A stretch of DNA of 64,000 nucleotides, from positions 62,001-126,000 of the forward strand of contig JAWPHD010005100.1 in NCBI GenBank assembly GCA_037043455.1, read 5' to 3'. A program made the translations under genes and the position numbers. The DNA comes from Cyrtodaria siliqua (lineage: Eukaryota > Mollusca > Bivalvia > Adapedonta > Hiatellidae). Under the pieces are notes generated by a model. The model was not told the origin of the DNA. It made no database searches and worked only from the letters and a program-made list of their open reading frames with translations. Of this stretch, positions 1 through 11,639 are shown in pieces; position 1 is the first letter of the stretch; the number at the start of each line of letters is the position of its first letter.

Positions 1-840
1 AATGTTCAGCTGCTGATCAGTCATTTCCCCCAAAAACATCCCTTTGTCACATAAATGGAATGGTCTTAATTCAAAGAAAGAACAGTCCATTATATATATG
101 TAGCGGGTTGCGGGTTAACAGATATACAGCTGTTTCATACTCGATCTCATTAGCATTTTCTAAAGCAAAACCTAACAACTGGCAAGTAAAACGTATCCAG
201 GAAGAAACAGTAAACTGGGCTAAATAAACAATGAATCAATTAATATGGGTATAGTTAATGATGTATCAATTCTAAAAGCAAACATGATGTTTACCCCTAC
301 AAATTTAAACAAACCATGGGCATAGAATCTGGCACGTAAATAATACAAACTAAACACTTATTTGATACAAATGTTGAAATCTATTCCAGAAATTCATCGT
401 TATCGCTGCTACGAGGGCCCATTAAATTACGATTACTTTTTTAACAGAAAGTAAAGTAAATATTATGAAAAAAAATTCAAGTTGCTTGTCGAGAACGGCC
501 ATTACATACAATGAATACTGTTTACTTGGTCAATATTGTCTGTTTATTCAAAAATGTTCCTCGATAGAAGCGGTGCTTTAATATTGATATTTTATAAGGA
601 GGACATGTCTTAAATTGACTTTAGGCCTAACACAATTGTTTGTTCCCTAATGGGCTGAAAGTAATGGGTATTAAGGTAGGTAATGTTTTATATATATGTT
701 TTTACATGTTTTGTTAGTCTATGGTTTAAATCAAGAATGTGCTTCTGAATATAGTGTACACACTCCACAACTGAAGTTAAACAGTATCTAAAACCCTAAA
801 CAATATTATGTTTTAAGTAGATTATCAACGCCTTGACTAA
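1..840. other. AT-rich non-coding DNA, nothing recognised
   Basis: No convincing exon, tRNA-like sequence or inverted repeat was seen on either strand. If BCKDK continues to the left, this is intron 8 of that gene. Confidence 0.5.
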
Positions 841-1190
841 TTTTATACAGAGCGGGCACAAAAAAGTTTTTTATTTTTTATTACATTTCTATGGGTGACA
901 GATTGGGATTCATAATCGCTAAATATTAATAACTAATCCGGAACACAAAAATAACTAACTGCGACAATAAATCATGTCAATTAAGCGTTGCTGACGTCGA
1001 TGTCATCCGACGGTAACGTTCAACAAAGTGACTAATTTCTGTTAAATTCATATATATACTGATTTAAAATGTAATAAACAGATTATTTAACCGCCGGGAT
1101 TGATTAAAAGAAAATCCTTCACTCGACGGTAGGCTTGTTTCATTTTTTTACTCACTGGCATATGCTCATTTGTGAAAAGAATCGATCCCA
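841..1190 (+). repeat. Dispersed repeat R1, copy 1
   Basis: This stretch matches 29465-30115 in the same order. Shared blocks include 'ATAATCGCTAAATATTA', 'CCGGAACACAAAAA'-like and 'CTTCACTCGACGGTAG' followed by 'TTTTTACTCAC'. This copy is contiguous. The second copy carries about 350 bp of extra DNA between the two halves. There is no coding capacity, and the family is unclassified. Confidence 0.6.
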
Positions 1191-2595
1191 AGTTAAATAA
1201 TCTCTATATAATTCATTATTATATTATATATGGTTGGTAGTCTAGTAAACCGAGTGCTCTAATTAATTAAATAAAAATGATTTCTACAAAGTCTACCGTC
1301 CACCAATGGCATGTTAATCTAGCATGGAAATTATCAGGCGAACGAACAAGGCTTAATGCGGACAATGACTACACCGGTCAACAAGTCGTTCTCAATCTTC
1401 AATACTATTTAACATTACACTTTAATCCCTTCAAAAACATAAATTTAAATGTAAACTACTAAACTGTAGATTACGTTTTGAAGATATGACAAAATAAGGA
1501 CATTACATTTTGAAGTGCCAAGCACGTTTGAAATTTGGATATGGTCTGAATTGAAAACTGCAGGAAAGGTTTTGAAATTTACATTGAATAGATACATAAG
1601 GGATTAAGTGTATCATCTGATTCAAACAGAGGATTTATTCCTGCGAAAGAAATGTGTGCATTAGTAGCAGTTCAGGATATTTGGATCAATAATATACCCG
1701 GGATCTATCTGAAAATATAATCAATATGTGAACGGAAGTAGAGGTGCTGTCTTATTGTTGGGGAGGATATTTTGGATCTACTCAATATTAATATCAATAT
1801 TTCAAAGGAAGGAGAAGTTCTTGTAATTGTCACGGAAGGAAAGCTGGAGCAGAGATTAGGAATAGAAGAGCATATATAAATAGTAATATATCTATTGTGG
1901 AATAGCTGGGTATGATAATTTTTGCAGATTAAAATTACAGTGGCACAAGTGATCATAATAACAACAATCATGCCAGAAAAATATATTGAAAGTAGCTGTG
2001 AAAATGAAAATGACATCTAAAATTATTTTTTATTTCAAATTGGAGTATGTATAATAATTTTTATGGATTTTTCTAAATGACCAACATTATTAGTAAAATA
2101 ACATGGACGGAAATACACTTAGTAAGTAGTTATTAGAACCTCATTATATTTAAAACGAAATAATTACAACATTCATTATTTTTTCCTTTTTTTTTTTTTT
2201 TAAAACAAAACAATACATAACAGTATTATAAAGCCATTATAAACAAGAAGATATATTATTAGTGCTATCTGAATTAACTTCTTTCTTTTCTTTTTTTTAA
2301 CTTACTTCAAAATCCATAATTTGTTTGGACAAATCCAACCAGTTTTTCAGACATACTTTAAATTTATACAAACAAATAATGTCTTACTGCCACAAACTAA
2401 TCTTCATTGAAGTGTTTGAAGCACACTTTTTTATTAAAGAATTTTGTAAATTTTGATAGGAAAGTGGAAAGTGTTTTCAATTGCTGTGTATAGGTGTGTA
2501 TAAACTGTGACAGGATTAAAAACAGTTTAAAGAACATTTAATCATTTGAATTATTTTTTATATCAGCATGTAATGGTTTCACGAAAACACTTTTT
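1191..2595. other. AT-rich non-coding DNA
   Basis: Only short chance reading frames are present (for example a 61-codon frame at 1277 and a 103-codon minus frame at 1705-2016), with no recognisable domain. Homopolymer T runs occur near 2195 and 2290. Confidence 0.5.
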
Positions 2596-2710
2596 AAAGG
2601 GATACAAAGCAAACTTGAAGTATTTATCAAGCATTTAAATTAGCACCTTCATTTATTAATCACATATCATTTTCACTATAAACCTGCATGCATATATTAA
2701 AAAAAGACCA
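2594..2710 (+). repeat. Truncated TTAA MITE, family A
   Basis: It begins with a TTAA-AGGGATAC end followed by '..CAAACTTGAAGTATTTATCAAGCAT'-type sequence, also seen in the copy at 55802. Only the end-proximal ~115 bp resembles family A, and no right terminus is visible. Confidence 0.5.
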
Positions 2711-3445
2711 GTGTAGCACTCAACTTTATCCCCCTATGAAATGAAAGTTTCCCTAGGGAAATAATTGCCCAGCTGCCACCCCTACACACACACACATCCC
2801 CCATCATTTAAAACATCTTCATTACACTGCCATAGGTTTTAATATATTATTGATGCAATGTAATCAACAATTAGTCACATTCAAAAAACCTATTTAAGTG
2901 GGGACGAAATTCGGCCTCTTCCCAATTACAAAAAACTCTTATTTTTTTCCCAATTGTGGGGTAATAAAAATGACAGACTTTGCATACCGTTTGTATGTTA
3001 AAATAAGTAAATTCTAAAACCTGATCGATATTTTACATACCGGTAAAACATGCATTTTAATGAAAAACTTTCCTAAAAAACTTCCCCTAAACAGCGAAAA
3101 TCACGCTATTTTTTTCCCCAATTTGGACAGCCATCATGCTTCTTTTTCCCAAAATCAACAGGCCTAGGCCTTTCCCAATTTTCTTGAAAAAAGCCCTCCA
3201 ATATACTCGTAAATATGAAAATAATTATAATAGGTAAGTTATGCAGACTAGTCCCTTTAACACTTAACCTTGTTCTCATCTGAGATAATCCTCGATTATT
3301 TCAATACTTAATCCAAATTTAGATTAAACATTTCCTTTTCTCGGCTTCAAGCTTGTCCTAATTGCAACAGTTTATTATGTACTTAATATCGAAATGTTTA
3401 ATATAAAATGTATACATGATTTCATATAACATGCGAGTTCATCTT
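2711..3445. other. Non-coding, T-rich stretch with 'TTTCCCAATT' motifs
   Basis: Between 2880 and 3190 there are repeated 'TTCCCAATT' and 'TTTTTCCC' words, probably part of an unclassified repeat. No exon was seen. Confidence 0.4.
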
Positions 3446-3842
3446 TTAAAGGGACACATGAAGGCCCTATCGTCTTAACGAGACAAAAGTTAACGACGGA
3501 CAGACGGACGACAGACGACGGACAACTCGCCATCCCATAAGCTCTGCTGGTCCTTGGCCAGTAGAGCTAAAAACTAGCAGCGTCCCGTTAGTTTTTCTAA
3601 ATAAATTGCATTTGTTCAATCATTAATGTTAATTATAAGAATTGTATTAAGCCATTTGTTTTTGCATATCATTAATTTCTGATATTATTGCACCAGTAAT
3701 ATATTAAAACTTATAGATGAAATAGTGAATACTTAAAATTTGATTTATTTAAATGTAACCAGGGTAAAAGTAAAAATGAAACGGATATATAATTCGAGAC
3801 ATCCGTTTTCAGATACTTGAAGATTGCCGTGTGTCCCTTTAA
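3446..3842 (+). mobile_element. MITE family A with TTAA target duplication
   Basis: The left end is TTAA followed by AGGGACACATG. The right end is AGATTGCCGTGTGTCCCT followed by TTAA. The ends are inverted repeats and the TTAA pair marks the target site. The body after 3572 matches the copy at 26826-27138. TTAA targets are typical of piggyBac- and Kolobok-type transposases. No coding sequence is present, so this is a non-autonomous copy. Confidence 0.8.
3460..3571 (+). mobile_element. Element 3' tail nested inside the MITE
   Basis: The left TIR of the MITE is interrupted by 'GAAGGCCCTATCGTCTTAAC', a GACGGACAGACGG-type tract and a terminus 'GCCAGTAGAGCTAAAA'. The same words recur at 8888-8905 and 9050-9075, so this is a fragment of the same pearl/Helentron-like family that inserted into or replaced MITE sequence. 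Confidence 0.6.
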
Positions 3843-4028
3843 AACAATGATGCTCTTAAATTTCCTTTTTCTGTTGGACTATAGTTATGTAACTTTAAAA
3901 TCTATCGGACAGGAAATTTGGAAATTATTTGGTTGGCCATAATGAATGGACCGATCAAATATGGAAACAGAACAATTTGTTCTTTTATATTAGTACATAT
4001 TCATTAGTCCTAAGAAAATCTTATATCA

Positions 4029-4198
4029 ACAGTCTTTGAAACAATTTTTTTGTGCGACTAGCCCGAATTCTTATATACGCAATGAAAACACCTATATTTT
4101 CCTTTAGCCCGACTACATAAATTATAAAAAAATTCACTTGCCCCAATGACAGTTTACTAGCCCCGGGCTTCGGGCTAGTGGGTTAATTCAAAGACTGT
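4029..4198. mobile_element. Short MITE (170 bp) with ACAGTCTTTGAA ends
   Basis: The outer ends ACAGTCTTTGAA and TTCAAAGACTGT are inverted. An inner pair, GACTAGCCCGAA and TTCGGGCTAGT, is inverted as well. No coding capacity; superfamily unknown. Confidence 0.75.
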
Positions 4199-5238
4199 AA
4201 CTACCTAACAGTTGAGGAAGTATTTAATAATACATGCACAACTATTTAAAGCCTTTATGACATCGCTTGTATGCTGTTTCATAGAGTCATGTAAACTAAT
4301 ATAGTCTAGGTCTTTAAAAATGCCTCACTGAAAATATCTTATTTCAAAATCATTTCTGAGTAGAAATTATTTCATAGCGCAAAATTTATTGTTGGGAGAA
4401 ACCGGTTTGAATAGGCAATATACAAGGGTGATCGAGAAAAGTTGCACGTAAGAATTATTGAAACTATATACCTGAGGTATTTTTAAAGTCCACGAGTATA
4501 TATTTGATATTACATTTCCGGTATGTGTTATGAAAATGGTATGACGTTGTGCAATGTATGGTATAAGGCTCCAGACTGGGAATGGGATTATTGCTTTTTT
4601 TTAGGAATAACGCAAACCACTGATATTATATGATAAAAAGTATTTTACACTCGTGTTTGTTTAAAAGGAACAATTTGAAACTTGTTCAATAATCTAAATA
4701 TGTTACCCGCTGAGGTTCGTAAAAATTATTCATTTCATATTTTTTCATTTGAGAAAAACTCTAAATATCTGGGCATGACAATTTTGCTATTTACAAGGAC
4801 TTTGTATATAACTTATGACACACAAGTGACAGAAACACGGAGAACAGAGAAGCTAAGGCAAACAATGGTCACAATGGTCTGCATGTAGCACTGAACTACA
4901 TTTCATACCATAATATACGATATACCCAAACCTCAAACTTTGGTTAAAGGAAATGAATATTTGTTCTACACACACACAAACATGCGCCTTGAACCAGACA
5001 ACTTTTGTTCCAATACGGGGGCCTTGGAACTCTCGATCACACTTCAGACACTAAATGAAAAGTGTATCTGAATGCATTTTGAGTGAAACATCCTATCTAT
5101 TAGGCTAAGGGGCCTGGGTGTGAGTTTCAAAGTTAAATTGCACAGAACAAATTCAAATAAATCTTTGTTTCAAATTTTTAGGATATGTAGTCATCAATCT
5201 GAGAAGTGTTTATCACACAATGTGCACCTCTATTTACT
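4199..5238. other. Non-coding, no feature recognised
   Basis: A 10-base word GTGATCGAGA near 4429 recurs inverted near 5030, too short to call an element. A 68-codon frame at 4682 has no recognisable domain. Confidence 0.4.
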
Positions 5239-5573
5239 TAGGCAAAAAAAAAAAATACCTGTGTTTCCGGTGACCCGACCGACCGTATTTTTAAGGGGCC
5301 GACCCTAAAACTTTTTATGAAAAAAAAAAAATAAAAAATAAAATAACAATTATTTGTTCTGAACAATGATTTATCACAATATATCAAGGTAAACTTACAT
5401 CACAGAGAAACTTTCAGCTGTATCATCAACTTGTATGGGGTTTATGTGATAAATACATGTAGAATCTCACAATATCTTGCTCCAAAAAAAAGAGAAAAAG
5501 AAATGCCTACATACCGACCCTATTTTTTCAGAGCATGCAATAGGAAACATACCTATTTTTTTTTTTTGCCTTA
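5239..5573. mobile_element. MITE with TAGGCAAAA...TTTTGCCTTA ends
   Basis: Inverted ends of GGCA plus an A-run face each other, followed inward by 'ATACCTGTGTTTCC' and its inverse 'GGAAACATACCTAT'. Both sides also carry 'ACCGACC'. The right half (5395-5573) recurs at 46430-46590 and in part at 44430-44525, so this is a dispersed family. Confidence 0.65.
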
Positions 5574-5707
5574 TACAATGCCATTTTTACTTTGCATGAT
5601 TTAAGATTTTTAAGATTTTGTGTAGAAAGACCAGCGGGTCTTTTCTAGCAATGAAGATTGCCATGTTACTTAATACTAACAGTTTTTCTTCTTTTTCAAT
5701 ATTTCAG

Positions 5708-6104
5708 GTTACCGCCTAACACCACTTAGAAACAGAATCCGATGACACTTAAGTCTACCTTAAAGGAAGACCTGACCAAACTAAATGTTATACTTCAATT
5801 ATTAATTGTGGAATAAAAGTTTAACAATTCCTGTGGATTATACAGTGAAATTACACAATTAAACAGCTCAATGAGAACAACGAATGTGAAGACAAAAGCA
5901 TGGCGGTAAATTGTTGTGTTTGAGATGCAAAAATTCTCCTTTTAAAAATAATCTTTACCAGCGCAGACATCACATCAGATCAGCGGAACTTACTCTTAGA
6001 AGTTAAAGAGCTCACTAAGTGTTATACTCAACCGAGTTATATTCACCACCCTGACAAACAATTCCCGGTGAACATCTTCATAACAAAAACAGTACTAACT
6101 TAAA
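5708..6104 (+). other. 5' UTR part of an exon for the 293-aa gene
   Basis: A pyrimidine-rich tract with TTTCAG ends at 5707, so an exon probably starts at 5708. The sequence up to the ATG at 6105 contains short upstream ATG frames. At least one upstream non-coding exon is therefore expected, but none could be placed. Confidence 0.45.
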
Positions 6105-6986
6105 ATGAAGGACAGCGGCCCAACAATGGCCACTGGCACTCCTTTATTCAAACTGGAAAGAGAGCCAACTCTAATGCCCAGCGAATTTCGGGAGAGGATG
6201 TCTGCTAAACACAAGAGCAGGAAATCAAGTGGAGTTGTTCGCTCTGCACCAAAGAGAAGTATGTCGGTAAAGTCCAACGAAACTTTTACATACTCGAGTG
6301 AAAATTCTTACACTAATGATTACCATGAGGAAATAAATAACACCGGGGAAAGTGTTGAAAACAGCTATGATCCCCAACATTTGCAACACCCGCAGTCCCC
6401 ATATAATGATGACTATGATTTCCATGATGACGATAATTGCCACCATGAAAACAATAACCACGAGGAGCTTACTAGCACATCTAGTCATATAGAACTAAAC
6501 AAGGATATGAAATTCATGATCGAAAATGCTTATGCCAACTCGGAATCAGGCAGAAGCTTTGGATTTAAAACTCCGTCCTCAAGCATGCAAATTCACGATC
6601 TCATGGTCCCATTGGATGATTGGGGATCAAACAAGGACATGATTCGGGAAAAGAAATACGCGGTTTTGCCGTCAATTACCAGGACTCCAAATTCGGACCA
6701 CACGGACACTAGTCGCTCCAACCCTAGCAGTTTTTCCGAATTTCACATTAACAATCAGCTGGATTTCGGACGTGATAAAATGGAGCAGGAGGCGGACTTT
6801 TTTGCAGACTTTCGAGTGAATACGAGTCACGTGAAAGCAACACCGCGACAAGATCCGCTTCCTCCCATAAGACAAGGAACCAGTGACATAATAAAGGTTC
6901 CCAGTGGGGAAAACTACAAACATTCGAACATCAATACAAAGATGAAATCTAAATCTAAAAGCAAGGATAAACATAAGTATACTTAG
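6105..6986 (+). CDS. Hypothetical low-complexity protein, 293 aa
   Basis: This is the longest ATG-initiated frame in the window. It starts in a good context (AAAATGA) and ends at TAG. I do not recognise the protein. It is hydrophilic, with no signal peptide or membrane segment. Residues 30-60 are basic and Ser-rich (RMSAKHKSRKSSG, SAPKRS). Residues 60-130 are acidic and rich in Asn, Asp, His and Tyr, including DDYDFHDDD. Residues 185-192 and 252-256 carry the proline words YAVLPSIT and PLPPI. The tail is KSKSKSKDKHKYT. The composition suggests an intrinsically disordered, perhaps nuclear or cytoskeleton-linked protein, but that is a guess. A splice acceptor lies about 400 bp upstream and a poly(A) signal 164 bp downstream. 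It probably lies antisense within the last large intron of BCKDK. A lineage-restricted gene or the last exon of a longer one are both possible. Confidence 0.65.
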   Translation: MKDSGPTMATGTPLFKLEREPTLMPSEFRERMSAKHKSRKSSGVVRSAPKRSMSVKSNETFTYSSENSYTNDYHEEINNTGESVENSYDPQHLQHPQSPYNDDYDFHDDDNCHHENNNHEELTSTSSHIELNKDMKFMIENAYANSESGRSFGFKTPSSSMQIHDLMVPLDDWGSNKDMIREKKYAVLPSITRTPNSDHTDTSRSNPSSFSEFHINNQLDFGRDKMEQEADFFADFRVNTSHVKATPRQDPLPPIRQGTSDIIKVPSGENYKHSNINTKMKSKSKSKDKHKYT

Positions 6987-7149
6987 CTTTGTCAATGGAT
7001 ACTTTTGTTGATTTGGTCAATTATAAAGAGAATTCATGTGTTAAATCAACACATCGAGACTTAGCATAGGACGTCACAATAATGAGACCTTCAATAGAAG
7101 TGCTAACTTCTGTTTACTGTTGTACCACTTGTTCATTTGTTGTGTTTAA

Positions 7150-7155
7150 AATAAA
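7150..7155 (+). terminator. Poly(A) signal AATAAA
   Basis: A canonical AATAAA lies 164 bp after the stop codon of the 293-aa frame, in an AT-rich context, and fits as its 3' end signal. Confidence 0.6.
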
Positions 7156-7231
7156 GAACGATAAAATAGACAGGTAGAACATTGTTCAAATGTCTTGATT
7201 TCAAGCGAAGTGTCCTGTAGCTAGTCGACTA

Positions 7232-7560
7232 GATTTATTTTCCTCACTTTTCTTGGAAACAAGGGGTCAATGACCTTGAAGCTCTACTGACAGGTTTTGA
7301 CAGCTAGATCAGCATTCCTGTGAAGTTTCATGAAAAATCTGTCAAGTAGTTTCAGAGTAGTCGTTACAAGTTTTTATATGTAACTCTATGTAAACAAAGA
7401 CAGCCGATGGCAACCATGTTTAAAGTCGAGTTAAAACAATTTTCAGGACCAACGTCATGTCATGCTGATCATTTTAGAAAAGTCCTATATCAATATCACT
7501 TATAGTTTTCAAGAAGTAGTCGCTACAAATTTGTTTTTTAACAAGAAATCCGTGGATTCA
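7232..7560 (+). repeat. Diverged single copy of the ~310-bp repeat
   Basis: Shares 'TTCCTGTGAAGTTTCATGAA', 'GTAACTCTATGTAAACAAAG' and 'GTCATGCTGATCATTTTAGA' with the tandem array at 9995-10830, in the same order. It is separated from that array by about 2.4 kb of other repeats. Confidence 0.7.
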
Positions 7561-7723
7561 CATGTCTCGCCTAACGGGGGCTGGACTTAAAAATAAAAAG
7601 GTCAATGATGCTTAAATGAAAGTTTGTAAACATTTTAGTAATTAAAAACAATCGAGTTTGCCGTTCGCTGAGATGACATTGAAGTGCATTTGTTTAAAAA
7701 CAAAATGCCATTCTATTAAAAAC

Positions 7724-9080
7724 AAGAGGCCCAAGAGGGCCTGTGGATGCTCTACTGGCTAAAACGGCTCTTATATCAAGGGTTGTCGACATAAAATTCC
7801 CACCAGTAGTTTTTTTAAAACATTGCAAAAACAACAGTGACAGGATGGCCTTAGATCGCTCACCTGGTAATCATGGGCAATATGTCTGCTGTGTCTAGTC
7901 TGGCATGGGCATTTTTGTAACACTTTCTTCTATGAATGAAATTTCATAAAAATGGGTGTGGGGGAGGGTTTATATTAACATTCTAAACAAATATGGTAAA
8001 GATCAGATAAAAAATGAAGTAACTACAGATTTAACAAAGGAAAATACAAAAATACAATATAGCATTTTTCAACAAATCAAGGGTCATAACCTGTCGTTAC
8101 TAACTAGATCTAGCTGGTTTTGAACTTGTCCAAAATTGCATTGATATACCATGCTTTGCACAACTAGACATCATACTGAGGCTTCCTGCCAAATTTTGTA
8201 GAAATCCAACAAGCCGTTTAGGAGGAGTAGCGCCGATAAGAAATTTAAAGTAAAAATGTCAAAGTGCCATAACTCCGTCATAAATCAGCAAACTGGAACA
8301 AAAGCGCGAGATGCACAACTAGACATCTACCGATGCTTCCTGCCAATTTTCGTCGAAATCCATCAAGGCGTTTAGGAGGAGTAGCGCTGACAAGAAATTT
8401 TAAAAAAAATGTCAATGGGCTGTAACTCCATCAAAAATCAATGAACCGGAAAAAAAATGCAATAGGCACAGCAATGCTCCTGCTAACACGGCATTAACAC
8501 CAAAAAAAAATTAAAACAAAAAAATAATGAAATAAGAAAATGAAAAAAATAAATAAAAATAATCAAGAAATTTAAAAAAAAAATGTCAAGGGGCTGTAAC
8601 TCCATCAAAAATCAATGAACCGGAAATAAAATGCAATAGTCACAGCAATGCTTCCTGCTAACATGGCGTTAACACAAAAAAAATTACAAAAAATAAATAA
8701 ATAATGAAATAAGAAAATTAAAAAAATAAATAAAAAAAATTACAAAAAAAAAATTACAAAAAAAATTCAAACAAAAGAAATAATTAAAAAAAAAACACAT
8801 TTTTTTTTTAGTTAAAACAAAAAAATACTAATAATAAAAAAAAGGGCAAAACATCTGGTAAAGTTTGGTAAAGGTCAGATGAAAAATGAAAGCCCTATCG
8901 TATTAACGAGGCTGAATATAGCATTTTTAACTAAATCAAGGGCCATAACTCCGCTGTTATTGGTCCGATCTGGCTGGTTTTCGAACTTGTGCGAGCTTTC
9001 ATTGATATTAACAATCTGGTAAAGATTGGTAAAGATCGGATGAAAAATGAAGGCCTTTGGCAAGTAGAGCTAAAAATCAT
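7724..9080 (+). mobile_element. Pearl/Helentron-like non-autonomous element
   Basis: It starts 'AACAAGAGGCCCAAGAGGGC' and ends 'GCAAGTAGAGCTAAAAATC', with no TIRs. Inside are diverged tandem units. One (8150-8400) is built on 'GGAGGAGTAGCGC' and 'CCATAACTCC'. Another (8405-8700) is built on 'GGGCTGTAACTCCATC' and A-rich filler (8500-8850). No protein is encoded. The layout of short core repeats and A-rich tracts without TIRs resembles the pearl/HINE elements known from bivalves; this is inferred from structure only. Confidence 0.55.
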
Positions 9081-9265
9081 CAGCTCCAAAAAGTAGGTCA
9101 AGGTCATACATGAAATCCAGGCATCAAAAAAAAAGATGCACTAACGAAGACACAACTACGTCAAAATAGAATATGTTTTCTTCCAAAGATTAAGCTATAA
9201 ATTAGGTTTAAAATATCTAGTGCATAATTATAGTTCATGAGAAAGTGATGTAAATGTAACAATTA

Positions 9266-9905
9266 AAATTATCTGCCCTTTGCTTGGATGGTGAAGGTCA
9301 CATCCTCATTTGCTTTGTCACGTTGCAATGTACAACTCAAGATACAACTATAAGCAAAGTATGAAAGGTCTTAGTGCATACAGTTTGTGAAAAAGTGACC
9401 TAAACGCCAAAGTTGAAGGTAAAAATTATAAGGTTATCTGCCCTTGCTTGGAGGGTCAAGGTCACTTCCACATTTTGTTTGTCACGTTGCGATGTACCAC
9501 TCAAGATACAACTATAAGCAAAGTTTTAAAGGTCTAGTGCATATAGTTTGTGAAAAAGTGATCTAAACGCAAAAGTTGAACCTAAAAATTATTGTTATCT
9601 GCCATTTGCTTGGAGGGTCAAGGTCACTTCCACATTTGCTTTGTCACATTGCGATGTACCACCCATGATACAACTATAAGCAACGTTTGAAATGTCTAGT
9701 GCATACAGTTTGTGAGAAAATGACCTAAACGCAAAACTTGAACCTAAAAATAAGTAAGTTATCTGCCCTTTGCTTGGAGGGTCAAGGTCACTTCCACATT
9801 TACTTTGTCACGTTGCGATGTACCACCCATGATACAACTATAAGCAAAGTTTGAAAGGTCTAGTGCAAACAGTTTGCGAGAAAATGACCTAAACGCAAAA
9901 CTTGA
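9266..9905 (+). repeat. 164-bp tandem repeat, about 4 copies
   Basis: The marker GCRATGTACMAC recurs at 9325, 9489, 9651 and 9815, a period of 162-164 bp. Each unit includes 'GGAGGGTCAAGGTCACTTCC' and 'ACAACTATAAGCAA'. The array runs into a (GCC)n tract and looks like the core of a non-autonomous element whose end is near 9990. Confidence 0.85.
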
Positions 9906-9911
9906 ATGTTG

Positions 9912-9939
9912 ACGCCGCCGCTGCCGCCGCCGCCGCCGG
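9912..9939 (+). repeat. (GCC)n trinucleotide tract
   Basis: A short run of GCC triplets with one GCT follows the 164-bp array, and is itself followed by 'GGAAAAGCAACACC..TTCTTCGAAAAAGCGACAC', a small hairpin-like end. Confidence 0.8.
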
Positions 9940-9994
9940 AAAAGCAACACCTATGTCTCTTTTTTTCTTCGAAAAAGCGACACAAAAATCTATT

Positions 9995-10830
9995 TTTAGT
10001 CATGGCGGCCATCTTGAATTTCCGGCCCATTTGAAATTTTGTTAGGATCACCTACACATCAAGAGCAATATTTCTGATAAGTTTCATGAAAATCCTTCAA
10101 GTAGTTTCAGAGGAATAGTCGCTACAAGTATTTACTATATAACTCTATGTAAACAAAGATGGCCGCTGGCAGCCATGTTTAATGTTGAATCAAACAATTT
10201 TTGACAAGGACCAACATCATGTCATGCTGATCATTTTAGAAAAAGTGCCATATCAATATCACTTGCAGTTTTCAAGAAGTAATTATTACAAACTTGTTTT
10301 TTAAAAATCTATTTTTAGTCATGGTGGCCATCTTGCATTTCCGGCCAACCTGAAATTAGGCTAGGATCAACTAGACACCAAGAGCAACATTCCTGTGATG
10401 TTTCATGAATATCCGTCGAGTAGTTTCAGAGGCGTAGTCGCTAAAAGTTTTTACTACATAACTATATGTAAACAAAGATGGCCACTGGCAGCCATGTTTA
10501 ATGTCGAAACAAAATGATTTTCAACAAGGACAACATCATGTCATGCTGATCATTTTAGAAAAAGTCCCATATCAATTTCAAGAAGTAGCGACTAAAAACT
10601 TTTTTTTTTTAAATCTATTTTTAGCTGTGGTGGTGGCCATCTTGAATTTCCGGTAGACATGACATTTTGCAGGATCAACTAGGCATCAAGAGCAACATTC
10701 CTGTGAAATTTCATGAAAATCCGTCCAGTAGTTTCAGAGGAGTAGTCGCTACAAGTTTTTACTATATAACTCTACGTAAACAAAGATGGCCACTGGCAGC
10801 CATGTTTAATGTTGAATAAAATTAAAAATT
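9995..10830 (+). repeat. ~310-bp tandem repeat, about 2.7 copies
   Basis: The word AAACAAAGATGGCC recurs at 10151, 10470 and 10778. Each unit carries 'GGTGGCCATCTTGAATTTCC' or a variant, 'TTTCATGAAAATCC' and 'GTCATGCTGATCATTTTAGA'. No coding signal is present. The units contain several ATGGCC/GGCCAT words. Confidence 0.8.
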
Positions 10831-11017
10831 CTAACAAATTTGTTAAAAATCTTGAAATCCAATCGGTTGACAATAAATATTGAGTAACCAATCGTAAATC
10901 AGTTTTGTGACGTTAAACCATCAAAACCGTGATGTCATTTAGTTAAATATAGTACAATTCTATGTTATACCGTCGAAAACAGGATCCGGTCAACCAGTAC
11001 TGTATTATAGCTTAAGT

Positions 11018-11513
11018 TTAAAGGGACTGGAGGCGATCTGTACGTATTCTGGGTGCCAATCCAATTCCCAATAAAACTACCATAATGTGTTTTGCGTTTC
11101 ATATTCAATATACACATGCAGTAAAGTAGGCCCCATGAGCCATACGATTTAACTACTGTTAATGAAATAGTTTGGTCTGGAAAACTAGACGACACGGCTA
11201 GTTTTTGTCGTATAATCATTAATATTAATTCACATGATGCTTTATGGTTCTTATAAATTCTTGTGATCGAAGTACACTTTATTTGAATTATATGTACAAG
11301 TGTTAGCAATATAATCACCATTTAACTTAATATTTATGATTAAGCAACAAAAAACACCGAGTCGTCGGGGTTTTCCGGACCAAACATTTTCAAATCGAAG
11401 GCAACAGGCAGCTTAATTTAATGCATATGCACATTTCATATGAAACTGAAGCACATTATGAGGGTTTTCATTTGTATTTGGAGTGACGACAATCACTCTT
11501 CCAGTCCCTTTAA
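11018..11513. mobile_element. MITE family C with TTAA target duplication
   Basis: TTAA-AGGGACTGGA at the left mirrors TCCAGTCCCT-TTAA at the right. The 496-bp element has TIRs beginning with AGGGAC, like families A and B, but a different interior. The 118-codon minus frame inside it has no recognised domain. Confidence 0.8.
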
Positions 11514-11639
11514 CTAACTCATCCATTTTGTTACGAAAACCTTTACTTTTCTCACAGTGCAGGAGCACTGGACAGTTCATTCATTCAACTGCAACACTAC
11601 GACGATAATCCAATCCGACTAGGGTTTAGGAGAACTAGT

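Noticed and set aside
4429..5040. TIR element bounded by GTGATCGAGA and TCTCGATCAC
   Set aside because: Only ten bases match and the inner sequence does not pair.
6225..6995. Minus-strand frames of 87 and 107 codons
   Set aside because: Shadows of the 293-codon plus-strand gene.
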